A stretch of 42,554 nt of DNA from the NCBI GenBank assembly GCA_944393315.1, contig CALXZT010000004.1, positions 1-42,554 on the forward strand, read 5' to 3'. The translations under genes and the position numbers were made by a program. The notes beneath the pieces were generated by a model. The model searched no databases, was not told where the DNA came from, and worked only from the letters and a program-made list of their open reading frames with translations. Below are positions 33,921 through 42,549 of this stretch, piece after piece (the first letter of the stretch is position 1; every line of letters starts with the position of its first letter). Origin of the DNA: an uncultured Clostridia bacterium. GTDB taxonomy: Bacteria > Bacillota > Clostridia > TANB77 > CAG-508.

Positions 33921-36365
33921 ATGTTTCAAAATGTACAATATGAAGATATAAAACAAGATGATAATAAAATAGAAAATACTGTAAATATATTAAAAAATGT
34001 TTTCACATTAAAAAATATAGTATTATATATAATAGCATTTATGACATCAATGGTTGGACTAGGGGGAGAAGTTTCTCCGTTTAGCTTAGCAATAATTGCA
34101 GCATGCTTTTCATGTGAAATACCTGCTTTTGGCATTATAATTGTTTCTATAATAGGGAATATAATTGGTTTTGGAGCAACTGGTGGAGTTAATTATATCC
34201 TTTCAATATTAGTTTTAATGGCTACATTTTTAATAAAAAAACCAAAATATAATGAAGAAACAAAAAATGAAAAAATTAAATTAGGAAAAAGATTATTCGC
34301 AAGTGTATTAATAGTATCTATTTTTAGATATATGTTATCATCTTTTACAATATACAATTTATTGGTAAATATAACAAATGCAATAATCGTAGTAATTTTT
34401 TATAAAATCACTGTAAATTCACTGAATGTATTAGAAGAAATAAATGTTAAAAAAGCCTTTTCATTAGAGGAAGTAATGGGGGCAAGTTTAGTTTTAGCAA
34501 TAGCTATTTCAGCTCTAGGAAATGTGGAGATCCTAGGATTTTCAATAAGAAACATATTAAGCATTCTTCTTGTTTTAATTCTTGGATGGAAAAATGGAGT
34601 ATTAATTGGGACAACCTCTGGCGTAACAATAGGAGCTACACTTGGAATAATAGCTGAATATGAACCAAGCATGGTTGCTGCTTTTGCTATATCAGGGTTA
34701 TTAGCAGGTCTATTAAACAGATTTGGAAAAGTTGGGGTAATAGTAGGTTTTGTAATAGGAAATGGAATATTGGCTTATATATCAAATGGAACTACAATTG
34801 ATGTGCAAATATTAAAAGAAATAATAATCGCATCAGTGGCACTTTTAGCAGTTCCATCAAGTATTAATATACCAATAGAAGAGCTTATAGGAAAGTCAAA
34901 ATTCCTACCATCATTTATGGGAAATGCCTTAACACAAGGAAAAGAAACAGCAAACAAATTAAATGTTGTCTCACAAACAATTCAGAGCATGGCAGAAACT
35001 TATAATGTAGAAACAGCAGAAAAGTTAGAACCAAACTCAAATGATGAAAATAAAAATATATTTATATCAGAACTATTAAATAATTTAGACAATATAAAAG
35101 ATAACATATTATATGATGATTTAATAAAAACAGAAGGAAAAATCGTAAATGATTTATTTATAAAACTTTTAGAAAAACAAGAACTTTCTAGAAAAGATTT
35201 ATTACAAACTTTTGCAGATAATAATAGTTATATAGTTGGTGCAACAGATGATAAGGTAAGCAATTTTTTAGAGACAAACATTAGACAAGCCTTAAATGCC
35301 ATCAATTCCGCATACAGAGTTGGAAAAGCAAATTTTGTATGCAAAGAAAAAATAAAAGAAAATAAAAAAACAATGCAAGCACAGTTAGGACAAATATCAA
35401 AAGCTATATCTGATATAGCAACACAAATAGAAGAAAATAATTTAGAGGAAAATAAATATAAAGAAGAGAAAAAAAGAATATTATATTTATTAGCACAACG
35501 CGAAATAAAAATAGAAGAAATTACGATAACTAAGAAAAAAGATGAAAGATTTTTTGTAAATATATATATGGATATTTTAAATCAAGGAATCATAAATAAT
35601 GATTTAAATAAAATAGAAAAGATACTTACAGAAGTATTAAAAGAAAATATTATATTAAATGAAAAAGCTTCTAAGCTAGATGGCAAAAAAAGTCTAGTAT
35701 GTTTTATTTCAGCGGATAAATTTAAAATTAATATTGGAATTGCAAATAGTGTGAAAACAAAAAGCTCTATTTCAGGAGATTCAATATTAAATATAAGATT
35801 AAAGGATGGAAAAAACTTAATTGCTATAAGTGATGGGATGGGCTCAGGACCTGAGGCAAGAAAAAGTAGCCAAATAGCAATAAAAATGCTAGAAAGATTA
35901 TTAACATCTGGATTTAATAAGGAAACTTCAATAGAACTAATCAACAATGCAATATTAAACACAAATGAGGAAATATATGCAACTTTAGATATAGCCATAA
36001 TTGATTTATATAAAGGAAATATAGAGTTTATCAAAAATGGAGCTTGTCCAACATATATCAAAAACAAAAAAAGAGTTCAAATTTTAAAAACAATTTCATT
36101 ACCAGCAGGAGCATTAGATCATATTAAACTTACTACATATGATAAAGATATAGAAAAAGGAGATATCTTCTTAATGTGTAGTGATGGAGTACTAGACTCA
36201 AATGTTGAATATAAAAATAAAGAGTTATGGCTTAGGTATTTATTAGAAGATATGGAATCACAAAACCCACAGAAAATGGCAGATATAATTCTAAGAGAAG
36301 CTATAGATAATAATTATGGAATAAATAAGGATGATATGAGTGTAATAGTTTGTAGTGTTAAATAA
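33921..36365 (+). CDS. spoIIE: Stage II sporulation protein E (SpoIIE) phosphatase
   Basis: An 814-aa sporulation phosphatase. The N-terminal third (about residues 30-330) is a polytopic membrane domain of around ten helices; a central region (about 340-590) corresponds to the regulatory and FtsZ-interacting part; the C-terminal PP2C domain (about 590-814) has metal-binding Asp in ISDGMGSGPEA (D638), CSDGVLD (D755) and the final DDMSVIV (D805). SpoIIE dephosphorylates the anti-anti-sigma factor SpoIIAA at the polar septum and so switches on sigma-F in the forespore. The length matches the usual 800-830. A GTG start three codons upstream is disfavoured, since AGAGGTGG abuts it but sits well before this ATG. 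Transcribed alone, with a 27-bp palindrome upstream and a terminator downstream. Confidence 0.93.
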   Translation: MFQNVQYEDIKQDDNKIENTVNILKNVFTLKNIVLYIIAFMTSMVGLGGEVSPFSLAIIAACFSCEIPAFGIIIVSIIGNIIGFGATGGVNYILSILVLMATFLIKKPKYNEETKNEKIKLGKRLFASVLIVSIFRYMLSSFTIYNLLVNITNAIIVVIFYKITVNSLNVLEEINVKKAFSLEEVMGASLVLAIAISALGNVEILGFSIRNILSILLVLILGWKNGVLIGTTSGVTIGATLGIIAEYEPSMVAAFAISGLLAGLLNRFGKVGVIVGFVIGNGILAYISNGTTIDVQILKEIIIASVALLAVPSSINIPIEELIGKSKFLPSFMGNALTQGKETANKLNVVSQTIQSMAETYNVETAEKLEPNSNDENKNIFISELLNNLDNIKDNILYDDLIKTEGKIVNDLFIKLLEKQELSRKDLLQTFADNNSYIVGATDDKVSNFLETNIRQALNAINSAYRVGKANFVCKEKIKENKKTMQAQLGQISKAISDIATQIEENNLEENKYKEEKKRILYLLAQREIKIEEITITKKKDERFFVNIYMDILNQGIINNDLNKIEKILTEVLKENIILNEKASKLDGKKSLVCFISADKFKINIGIANSVKTKSSISGDSILNIRLKDGKNLIAISDGMGSGPEARKSSQIAIKMLERLLTSGFNKETSIELINNAILNTNEEIYATLDIAIIDLYKGNIEFIKNGACPTYIKNKKRVQILKTISLPAGALDHIKLTTYDKDIEKGDIFLMCSDGVLDSNVEYKNKELWLRYLLEDMESQNPQKMADIILREAIDNNYGINKDDMSVIVCSVK

Positions 36366-36411
36366 ATATAATTTCTATTTTTTATAAAATAAGTCAAAAT
36401 GGGGGACTTAA

Positions 36412-36450
36412 AAAAAAGGAATGGTTTAAAAAGAAAACTGTTCCTTTTTT
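36412..36450 (+). terminator. Intrinsic terminator after spoIIE
   Basis: A 16-bp stem with two G-T pairs (36412-36427 with 36435-36450) contains GGAATGGTTT paired to AAACTGTTCC, a 7-base loop, and a T run at the 3' side. It ends the spoIIE transcript before the WG-repeat gene. Confidence 0.85.
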
Positions 36451-36474
36451 AAATAACAAAATTATAATTTTCTC

Positions 36475-36504
36475 TTGTAATTAAAAGCGATTTTGTGATA
36501 TAGT
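36475..36504 (+). promoter_or_regulatory. Candidate extended -10 promoter of the WG-repeat gene
   Basis: TTGTAA (36475-36480), 18 bases, TATAGT (36499-36504), with TGA directly before the -10 as in extended -10 promoters. An overlapping TATAAA gives an alternative -10. The leader is about 25 bases. Confidence 0.45.
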
Positions 36505-36536
36505 ATAAATTGTAGAAATATATTTGGAGGAATAAT

Positions 36537-38066
36537 ATGGGACAAAATAAAACGAGAGGAAGAAGATATTCAGATGATTCAAAGCTAAATTACAAAAAAA
36601 TATTGGCTGTTGTAATAGCAATAGCAGTAATAATAATGTTCGCATTAACTATTAAGCATTTATTATCATATGATATAACAAAATTTATGGCTAAAAAAGA
36701 ATATTTTGCGGTATATTCAGAAAACAAATGGGGGGTTATAAATTCATTAGGTGAAACAGTAATATCACCTTCATATGCTGAGATGATTATTGTACCAGAT
36801 AGTACTCAAGACATATTTTTATGTGTTTATGATGTAAATACAGCAGATGGAACATATAAAACCAAGGCTATAAATTCAAAAAATAAAGAAGTGTTTACAG
36901 AATATGAGCAAATAGAAGCTTTAGAAAACTATGATGAAAATCAAAATCTTTGGTATGAAAAAAATATACTAAAAGTAAAAAAAGACGGAAAATATGGATT
37001 AATAGACTTAAGTGGAAAAAACATTTTAAATTGTGAATATGATGATATTTATACTCTTAAAGGAGTAGATAACAGTTTGATTGTAGAAAAAAATGAGAAG
37101 TTAGGTTTAGTAGATAATACCGGAAGAGTAATAATTGAAGCCATATACACAGAAATAAAACCACTTGGAACACAGTCTTTAGATGGTTATATAGTAAAAA
37201 ATGAAGAAGATAGATATGGAGTAATAGGAACAAGTAAAGAACAAAAACTAGAAATAAAATATGAAAAAATTGAACAAGTTGTTGGTAATAATTTATTTGT
37301 AGTCACAGAAGGTGGCAATCAAAAATTAATAAATTCAAAAGGAACTGCTATACTTGAAGAAGGATTTGAACAAATAAAGCAAATACTAAAAGATTCTAAA
37401 GAAGTAATATTTATTAAAGATGGACTATATGGAGTAATGAGTATAGATGGAACTATATTAATTCCAAATACATATGAAGATTTAAAACAACTTGACAATG
37501 GATATTTAATAGCAAAAAAAGATGGCAAATATGGAATCATTGACTTAGAAAATAATGAAAAATTATACTTTAACTATAATTCAATAAGTTATAACAAAAT
37601 ATTAGACATATATGTTGCAGAAGATATAGACTTTAAATCTTCAATCATAGACAAAAACTTTGAAGTAAAATTGATAGGAATATTATCAGAATTAAATGAA
37701 GATTTAAAATATATCAAAATGCATATAAACGGAGAATATAAATACTACAATTTAAATTTCGAAGAAAAACAAAATACTGAACTCTTAAAGGGAAATACAT
37801 TATTCTTAAGTAAAAAGGACGGAAAATTTGGATATATAAATGCTGATGGTGAAGTAATAGTAGATTATATATATGATGATGCAACAGAGCAAAACAAATT
37901 TGGATATTCAGCAGTTCAAAGAAATGGAAAATGGGGTTCAATTGATAGTGAGGGAAAAGTTGTAATTGAACCAGAGTATGAACTAAATAACAACATAATT
38001 ATAAACTTTATTGGAAAATGGCATCTAGGAGAAGACATAAATATGAATTATTATTGTGATAAATAA
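36537..38066 (+). CDS. Membrane-anchored WG-repeat protein
   Basis: A 509-aa protein with a basic cytoplasmic start (MGQNKTRGRR), one membrane helix (about residues 21-42) and an extracytoplasmic part made of WG-type beta repeats. At least eight are readable, each following the pattern [K/R]-[W/Y/F]-G-[V/L/I]-[I/V]-[D/N] ... G ... I ... Y, for example KWGVINSLGETVISPSY, KYGLIDLSGK, KLGLVDNTGR, RYGVIG, LYGVMSIDGT, KYGIIDLENN, KFGYINADGE and KWGSIDSEGK. Two central copies are degenerate. WG repeats form a beta-propeller-like or solenoid array; their ligand is mostly unknown. A GGAGG ribosome-binding site precedes the ATG. The next gene begins 10 bases past the stop, so the pair forms an operon and may share a membrane function. 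Confidence 0.85.
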   Translation: MGQNKTRGRRYSDDSKLNYKKILAVVIAIAVIIMFALTIKHLLSYDITKFMAKKEYFAVYSENKWGVINSLGETVISPSYAEMIIVPDSTQDIFLCVYDVNTADGTYKTKAINSKNKEVFTEYEQIEALENYDENQNLWYEKNILKVKKDGKYGLIDLSGKNILNCEYDDIYTLKGVDNSLIVEKNEKLGLVDNTGRVIIEAIYTEIKPLGTQSLDGYIVKNEEDRYGVIGTSKEQKLEIKYEKIEQVVGNNLFVVTEGGNQKLINSKGTAILEEGFEQIKQILKDSKEVIFIKDGLYGVMSIDGTILIPNTYEDLKQLDNGYLIAKKDGKYGIIDLENNEKLYFNYNSISYNKILDIYVAEDIDFKSSIIDKNFEVKLIGILSELNEDLKYIKMHINGEYKYYNLNFEEKQNTELLKGNTLFLSKKDGKFGYINADGEVIVDYIYDDATEQNKFGYSAVQRNGKWGSIDSEGKVVIEPEYELNNNIIINFIGKWHLGEDINMNYYCDK

Positions 38067-38076
38067 GGTGGTAATA

Positions 38077-39312
38077 ATGGAGCTAAAGACAAAGTATCAA
38101 TATACATATTTTCTACATCCATTTATGGTAAAAGAAAATAGATATTTAAAATACATATTAAAATTATTAAAAAACCCAAATTGTAAATTAAGAATATTCC
38201 AAAAAGAAAAGGACATAGGAATATATACATATTTTGTGCCTAAAATTAGAAACTACATGTTTAGTACATTTACATTTAATAATAGTAAAATTAAAAAATT
38301 TGAAGATTTAAGCATAGATACAAAAGCAGCGGTTTTAGCCAAAATGCCATGTGTAATGTTTGAATATACTTTTCCAAAGGATATTCAAGGAAAAACAGAT
38401 GGACAAGAAGGAATATTTTTTACAATACAAAAGATAGAAATAATTTGTTTTAATACAGGAATCTGTTTTTTAAATATTAAAACAAATTTAGAAAACAGTA
38501 ATAAATTTACTGATATATTAAACTTTAATTATAAGTTTAGAAGTATAACTGCAGAAGATGACCTTACAAACTATGATAATATTAGAATACAAACAGATAT
38601 ATTTGATGACGTAAAAAACATGAAATCATTTTTAATGGACATAACTGGTCCGAATCAATTAGATATCAAAAATATTGATGTAGATACAGAAAGATTTTTT
38701 ATATATTCATATACATGTATTGACCAAGAAAATTGGAATAAAGAAGAAGATTTCAATAAAATAAGGTTTATACATACAAAATATGCAAAAATATTACCAA
38801 ATGATAACAATACATTATTTAATTCTGATGAAACCAAAATAATGTCAAGTTGGAATTACGCCAAAATGGGAATAACAAAAGCAGGAATAACATTATTTAC
38901 ATCAAGTACTGACATCAGTAATTATACGGTATTGCCTTACGAATATGAAAATGAATACTTATATACATATATATTATCATTGTATATGAAAATTTATATT
39001 AAGCTTATAAATCTTGAATTAAAACATGGAATAAATGTTAAAAAGGCTAGGCAGAAATTTATTGATTTTACTAAAAATTTGTGGATACAAGAAGTAACAA
39101 TTGATGATGTTGGAACCTTATATTATCATAATCTTAGAAATGTGTTAGAGCTTGACAATTTATATTTAGAAACTAAAAATAAATATGATGTATTATATAA
39201 AGAAATGAACATAGAGAAAAATACAATTGCAAACAAAGTTATAATTGCCATTTTAACGATTTCATTAATAGTTGCTCTACTAAATTTTATGGCTCTTATG
39301 GGATTAATATAA
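38077..39312 (+). CDS. Uncharacterised protein with C-terminal membrane helix
   Basis: A 411-aa protein I cannot assign to a family. It starts MELKTKYQYTYFLHPFMVKE, has a mixed alpha/beta body (about 1-290), a helical region (about 290-380) and one membrane helix at the extreme C-terminus (about 386-408), so it looks tail-anchored with the body in the cytoplasm. The helical part leading into a terminal membrane segment loosely recalls CorA-type proteins, but there is only one helix and no GMN motif, so transport is not claimed. A GTG start seven codons earlier overlaps the preceding gene; AGGTGG fits the ATG used here. It follows the WG-repeat gene by 10 bases. No homologue of known function is recognised. 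Confidence 0.75.
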   Translation: MELKTKYQYTYFLHPFMVKENRYLKYILKLLKNPNCKLRIFQKEKDIGIYTYFVPKIRNYMFSTFTFNNSKIKKFEDLSIDTKAAVLAKMPCVMFEYTFPKDIQGKTDGQEGIFFTIQKIEIICFNTGICFLNIKTNLENSNKFTDILNFNYKFRSITAEDDLTNYDNIRIQTDIFDDVKNMKSFLMDITGPNQLDIKNIDVDTERFFIYSYTCIDQENWNKEEDFNKIRFIHTKYAKILPNDNNTLFNSDETKIMSSWNYAKMGITKAGITLFTSSTDISNYTVLPYEYENEYLYTYILSLYMKIYIKLINLELKHGINVKKARQKFIDFTKNLWIQEVTIDDVGTLYYHNLRNVLELDNLYLETKNKYDVLYKEMNIEKNTIANKVIIAILTISLIVALLNFMALMGLI

Positions 39313-39411
39313 AGGTAAGGTTCTTTTGGAAATAAAATTAAAGGTGAGTTCAAAAAGTTATTTTATTCAAATATATGCCTTTGAACAGAATAAAAAGGAA
39401 TGAAATTTAAA

Positions 39412-39786
39412 ATGAAAATTAAATGTGGTACAGATATAATAGAAATAGAAAGAATAAAAGAAAGTATAGAAAGTCTAGGAGACAGATTCTTAAGAGAAAT
39501 TTATACAGAGGGAGAGATACAATATTGTGAAAGCAAAAAAGCACAAAAATATCAACATTATGCTGCAAGATTTGCGGCGAAAGAGGCCGTATTTAAAGCA
39601 ATCTCAGAAAGCTTGCCAGACAAATATGCATTAAGTTGGTGTGATTATGAAATATTAAATGATGAAACAGGAAAGCCAAATGTAAAAATAACAAGTTTGG
39701 ACCCAAGCAAAATAGAAAATATTGATTTAAGCATTTCACACTGCAAACAATATGCAACTGCAACAGCTGTTGCAATTTATAAATAA
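39412..39786 (+). CDS. acpS: Holo-[acyl-carrier-protein] synthase
   Basis: A 124-aa phosphopantetheinyl transferase that moves the 4'-phosphopantetheine arm of CoA onto apo-ACP for fatty acid synthesis. The magnesium-binding residues are visible: D8 in CGTDIIEIERI and E58 in FAAKEAVFKA, with the typical SISHCKQYATATAV strand near the end. Length is normal for the small AcpS type. An ATG four codons earlier directly abuts the AAAAGGA site, so the later ATG is more likely and fits the usual family start. A GTTCAAA/TTTGAAC inverted repeat lies in the gap upstream (39348-39354 and 39380-39386). tatD follows, a different neighbour from the usual alr. Confidence 0.93.
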   Translation: MKIKCGTDIIEIERIKESIESLGDRFLREIYTEGEIQYCESKKAQKYQHYAARFAAKEAVFKAISESLPDKYALSWCDYEILNDETGKPNVKITSLDPSKIENIDLSISHCKQYATATAVAIYK

Positions 39787-39788
39787 AA

Positions 39789-39814
39789 GGAGGAAAGCGG
39801 TGTTTAGCTATTAA
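39789..39814 (+). other. Four-codon upstream ORF with strong ribosome-binding site before tatD
   Basis: GGAGG (39789-39793) is 6 bases before GTG (39800), which opens GTG TTT AGC TAT TAA. It is in the same frame as tatD but ends 21 bases before the tatD ATG. The ATG itself has no good ribosome-binding site, so re-initiation or coupling is plausible. Confidence 0.45.
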
Positions 39815-39835
39815 CAGCAGCACAAGCTAATAAAG

Positions 39836-40618
39836 ATGGAATTTTTTGATTCACATGCACATTATAATGATGAAAAATTTGATAATGATAGAAACGAGGT
39901 TATTTCTTCAGTAAAGGCTGAAGGAATAACTCGTTTGGTATCAGTGGGGTATAGTATAGAATCTTCAATATTTGCACAAAAAATTTCAGAGGATTATGGG
40001 TTTATTTACCACTCTTGTGGAATTTCACCTAATGATCTTCCACAAACAGAGCAAGAATTGTGGAAAAACATAGAAGAAATAAAGAAAATCGCAAAACAAA
40101 AGCATTCGAAATTAGTTGCAATAGGAGAAATAGGATTAGACTATTATTGGAATAAAGAAAATGCAGATTTACAAAGAAAAGCTTTTATAGGACAAATAAA
40201 TCTAGCAAATGAATGCAATTTACCCATCATAATACATACGAGAGAGGCAGTAGCAGACACCATTGACATTTTAAAAAACAAACAAAAATCAATAAACACA
40301 GGAATTTTCCACTGTTGTCCACTAAATCGTGAACTAGTTAAAGAAGCTTTGAAACTAGGATACTATATATCTTTTGCTGGACCAATTACATTCAAAAATT
40401 CAAAAAATGCTAGTGAAATAATTGACATGGTTCCACTTGAAAAAATTCTAATAGAGACAGATAGCCCATATCTTTCGCCAGAACCAAATAGAGGAAAGAG
40501 AAATGATTCTAGGAATGTCAAATTTATAGCACAAAAGATAGCTGATGTTAAGCAAATTCCATTAGAAGAAATTGCTAAAATTACTTATGAAAATGCAAGT
40601 AGAGTATTTAAGATCTAA
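39836..40618 (+). CDS. tatD: TatD family metal-dependent DNase
   Basis: A 260-aa TIM-barrel hydrolase of the TatD family, which acts as a 3'-5' exonuclease or DNase in repair and DNA turnover. Metal ligands can be read along the chain: H7 and H9 in DSHAH, Glu in AIGEIGLDYYW, His in IIIHTREA, His in GIFHCCP and Asp in IETDSPYLSP. Length and motif order are ordinary. The ATG gives the usual start just before DSHAH, but it lacks a strong ribosome-binding site; a GGAGG upstream serves a four-codon ORF instead. The gene lies between acpS and a uracil-DNA glycosylase gene, 72 bases before the latter. Confidence 0.93.
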   Translation: MEFFDSHAHYNDEKFDNDRNEVISSVKAEGITRLVSVGYSIESSIFAQKISEDYGFIYHSCGISPNDLPQTEQELWKNIEEIKKIAKQKHSKLVAIGEIGLDYYWNKENADLQRKAFIGQINLANECNLPIIIHTREAVADTIDILKNKQKSINTGIFHCCPLNRELVKEALKLGYYISFAGPITFKNSKNASEIIDMVPLEKILIETDSPYLSPEPNRGKRNDSRNVKFIAQKIADVKQIPLEEIAKITYENASRVFKI

Positions 40619-40690
40619 TTGTTAGTTAAAGAAGTTTAATTAAAAGTAATTAAATTAGAAATTATTAAATAATTCAATGGAGGACGTAAA

Positions 40691-41251
40691 ATGTTTGATA
40701 ACTGGAATGACTTAGAAAATAGCATACAAAACTGTCAAAAATGTAAATTATGTAAAACCAGAAATAACATAGTATTTGGCGTAGGTAATAAAGAGGCAGA
40801 CTTAATGTTCATAGGAGAAGGACCAGGAGCAGATGAAGATGCACAAGGAGAACCATTTGTAGGGAAAGCAGGAAAATTAATGGATATGGCATTTATGGCT
40901 TTAGGTATTAAAAGAAAAGAAGTATATATAGCAAATATAGTAAAGTGTAGACCGCCTTTTAATAGAAATCCTGAGCCAGATGAAGAGAAAGCATGCTTGG
41001 ATTATTTAAGAAATCAAGTGATTTTAGTAAAGCCGAAGATTATAGTTTTATTAGGCAGTGTAGCATTAAAAAATATATTAGGTAGTGAATATGGAATAAC
41101 TGCTTCAAGAGGAAAATGGATAGAAAAACGTGGAATATTATATATGCCAACATGGCATCCGGCAGCACTACTTCGAGATGAAACGAAAAAAATAGATTTT
41201 ATAAAAGATTTAAAATTAGTGATAGAAAAAAAGGAGCTATTGGCTCCTTAA
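40691..41251 (+). CDS. Family 4 uracil-DNA glycosylase (4Fe-4S)
   Basis: A 186-aa DNA repair enzyme that removes uracil from DNA. The iron-sulfur ligands match the family: C15 and C18 in NCQKCKLC, then C86 in NIVKCRPP and C102 in KACLDYL (C-x15-C). The uracil-binding motif [20 protein letters not shown] (about residues 42-61) and the catalytic-loop motif TWHPAALLR near the C-terminus are intact. GGAGG lies 9 bases before ATG. Its last codons contain the hairpin that acts as terminator for the convergent gene, and the stop codons of the two genes overlap. The family includes phage DNA-polymerase-like relatives, but this size is that of the cellular glycosylase. Confidence 0.93.
   Translation: MFDNWNDLENSIQNCQKCKLCKTRNNIVFGVGNKEADLMFIGEGPGADEDAQGEPFVGKAGKLMDMAFMALGIKRKEVYIANIVKCRPPFNRNPEPDEEKACLDYLRNQVILVKPKIIVLLGSVALKNILGSEYGITASRGKWIEKRGILYMPTWHPAALLRDETKKIDFIKDLKLVIEKKELLAP
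41231..41249 (-). terminator. Terminator of the convergent metallopeptidase gene, inside the glycosylase gene
   Basis: AAGGAGC (41231-41237) pairs with GCTCCTT (41243-41249), with a 5-base loop. On the minus strand the stem is followed by seven T, so it stops transcripts of the metallopeptidase gene. On the plus strand an A run follows instead. Confidence 0.75.
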
Positions 41252-42333
41252 AATTCGATATGAGATTCTTTTTTAAATAAATTTTTTAATTTTACTAAAA
41301 AAGCAAAAAATTTATTTGTTTTTGTAACAGTGACTGCAGTCTCAATTCCTCCGTTTTCTAGTATATTACACTTGTGCTCCAAAGCACACATTTTTTCTAT
41401 ATAATAATTATCAAAAAAGAAGTAACCCTCTTGAGTACAAACTAAAGGCCTAAACTTTTCTAATTTTTTCCTATAATTGTCCAATTCTTCTAAATTAGTA
41501 ATCTTTAAGAAACTATTATCAAAATAACTAGATATAATCAAATTTTGTGTTCTCATAAATGTTAGAGAAATTTTTTGCTTTAATTCATTTATTTTTTTAT
41601 TGATATTTTGACAAGCTTTGCCAGATTTATTTTCTTCACCAAGTCTACTTGTAAGTTTAGAAATTTCTTCTTCATATTTTAATATAGAATCAATTGCACC
41701 TTGAATTGCCAAAAATACTTTTTCAGAAGTAGATTTAATAAAAGTATTTTTAAAATTATTATTACTATTAAAAGTACTCTCATATAAAATATCATATCCT
41801 GTGACAAATGCCATTTCTTCTACTAGATGACATTCCATCGGATAATAAGATGGACTAGAAGATTTAAATTCTATTCCATAATATTTCACAAAGTCAGGTT
41901 TTATACCAATTATTTTAGAAGTAATAAGTTGAACAGCTGCTTCGTTAATTCCGATACCAATAGGAGATAATGTATTGAAAGTGCATAAACCCATACGAAC
42001 TAGTTTGTTTCGACTAGTTTTTATCTCTTGTAAATGGTGAATGCATTCATGTATTGCAAATTCTTCTAAATCCTCAAGGTCTATTCTGTTATTAAAATAT
42101 ATAGAAGAATTTTTATAAAAGTAATTAGCTTCTGCCATACCATCTGGCATAGAAGCAGTATACATATCAATTCTAGACAATTTTATAAATAAATTTGTTT
42201 CATCAAAATTTAACTCTGGAAAAGTAGCAACAATTTTTCTTGCTATGTTTCGAGCTATATTGTTTACAACTAATGTATCTAATTTAGATATAACCCTAAT
42301 GCCATCCTTTTTTAAATCTGATTCTATGCTCAT
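41248..42333 (-). CDS. Putative HExxH zinc metallopeptidase, family not recognised
   Basis: A 361-aa protein without signal peptide or membrane helix. The centre of interest is AIHECIHHLQE with H95, E96 and H99, the HExxH zinc motif, and a NEAAVQ motif 32 residues later whose E131 could be the third ligand as in gluzincins. A second conserved-looking stretch is HLVEEMAF. The C-terminal third has a coiled-coil-like Lys/Glu segment (about 230-275), a Cys-containing pair CALEHKCNIL and a basic tail. A longer start exists, but AAGGAGA sits 7 bases before the ATG at 42333. Substrate and pathway are unknown. It resembles hypothetical proteins repeated in clostridial genomes, where many carry HExxH and low overall similarity. 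Confidence 0.72.
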   Translation of the reverse strand: MSIESDLKKDGIRVISKLDTLVVNNIARNIARKIVATFPELNFDETNLFIKLSRIDMYTASMPDGMAEANYFYKNSSIYFNNRIDLEDLEEFAIHECIHHLQEIKTSRNKLVRMGLCTFNTLSPIGIGINEAAVQLITSKIIGIKPDFVKYYGIEFKSSSPSYYPMECHLVEEMAFVTGYDILYESTFNSNNNFKNTFIKSTSEKVFLAIQGAIDSILKYEEEISKLTSRLGEENKSGKACQNINKKINELKQKISLTFMRTQNLIISSYFDNSFLKITNLEELDNYRKKLEKFRPLVCTQEGYFFFDNYYIEKMCALEHKCNILENGGIETAVTVTKTNKFFAFLVKLKNLFKKESHIEF

Positions 42334-42492
42334 TATTTTTCTCCTTGTAGATAATATAACATAATTATACAATATTTTTAGAATCAATGTAAAGGTTAGA
42401 GGAAAAAATGTATATTACATTTTTATTACATATCAAAATTTTAAAGTGATGGACGAAAGAAAATGACTACAACCGCCAGGGTAATTTCATAA

Positions 42493-42514
42493 AATATTAC
42501 GAAATTGTAATATT
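42493..42514. promoter_or_regulatory. 22-bp palindrome overlapping a -35 element
   Basis: AATATTAC (42493-42500) and GTAATATT (42507-42514) form perfect arms around GAAATT. The right half overlaps the -35 hexamer of the promoter at 42505-42533, the classic place for a repressor site. Confidence 0.5.
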
Positions 42515-42533
42515 GGAAAATATATGTTAAAAT
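42505..42533 (+). promoter_or_regulatory. Candidate promoter of the gene leaving the window
   Basis: TTGTAA (42505-42510), 17 bases, TAAAAT (42528-42533). The ribosome-binding site GAGGTG follows closely, so the leader would be very short. Confidence 0.45.
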
Positions 42534-42549
42534 CTCAGAGGTGATAATG

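Noticed and set aside
39348..39386. GTTCAAA/TTTGAAC inverted repeat before acpS as a terminator
   Set aside because: The arms are 7 bases with a 25-base AT-rich spacer and no T run, so it is weak evidence for any function.
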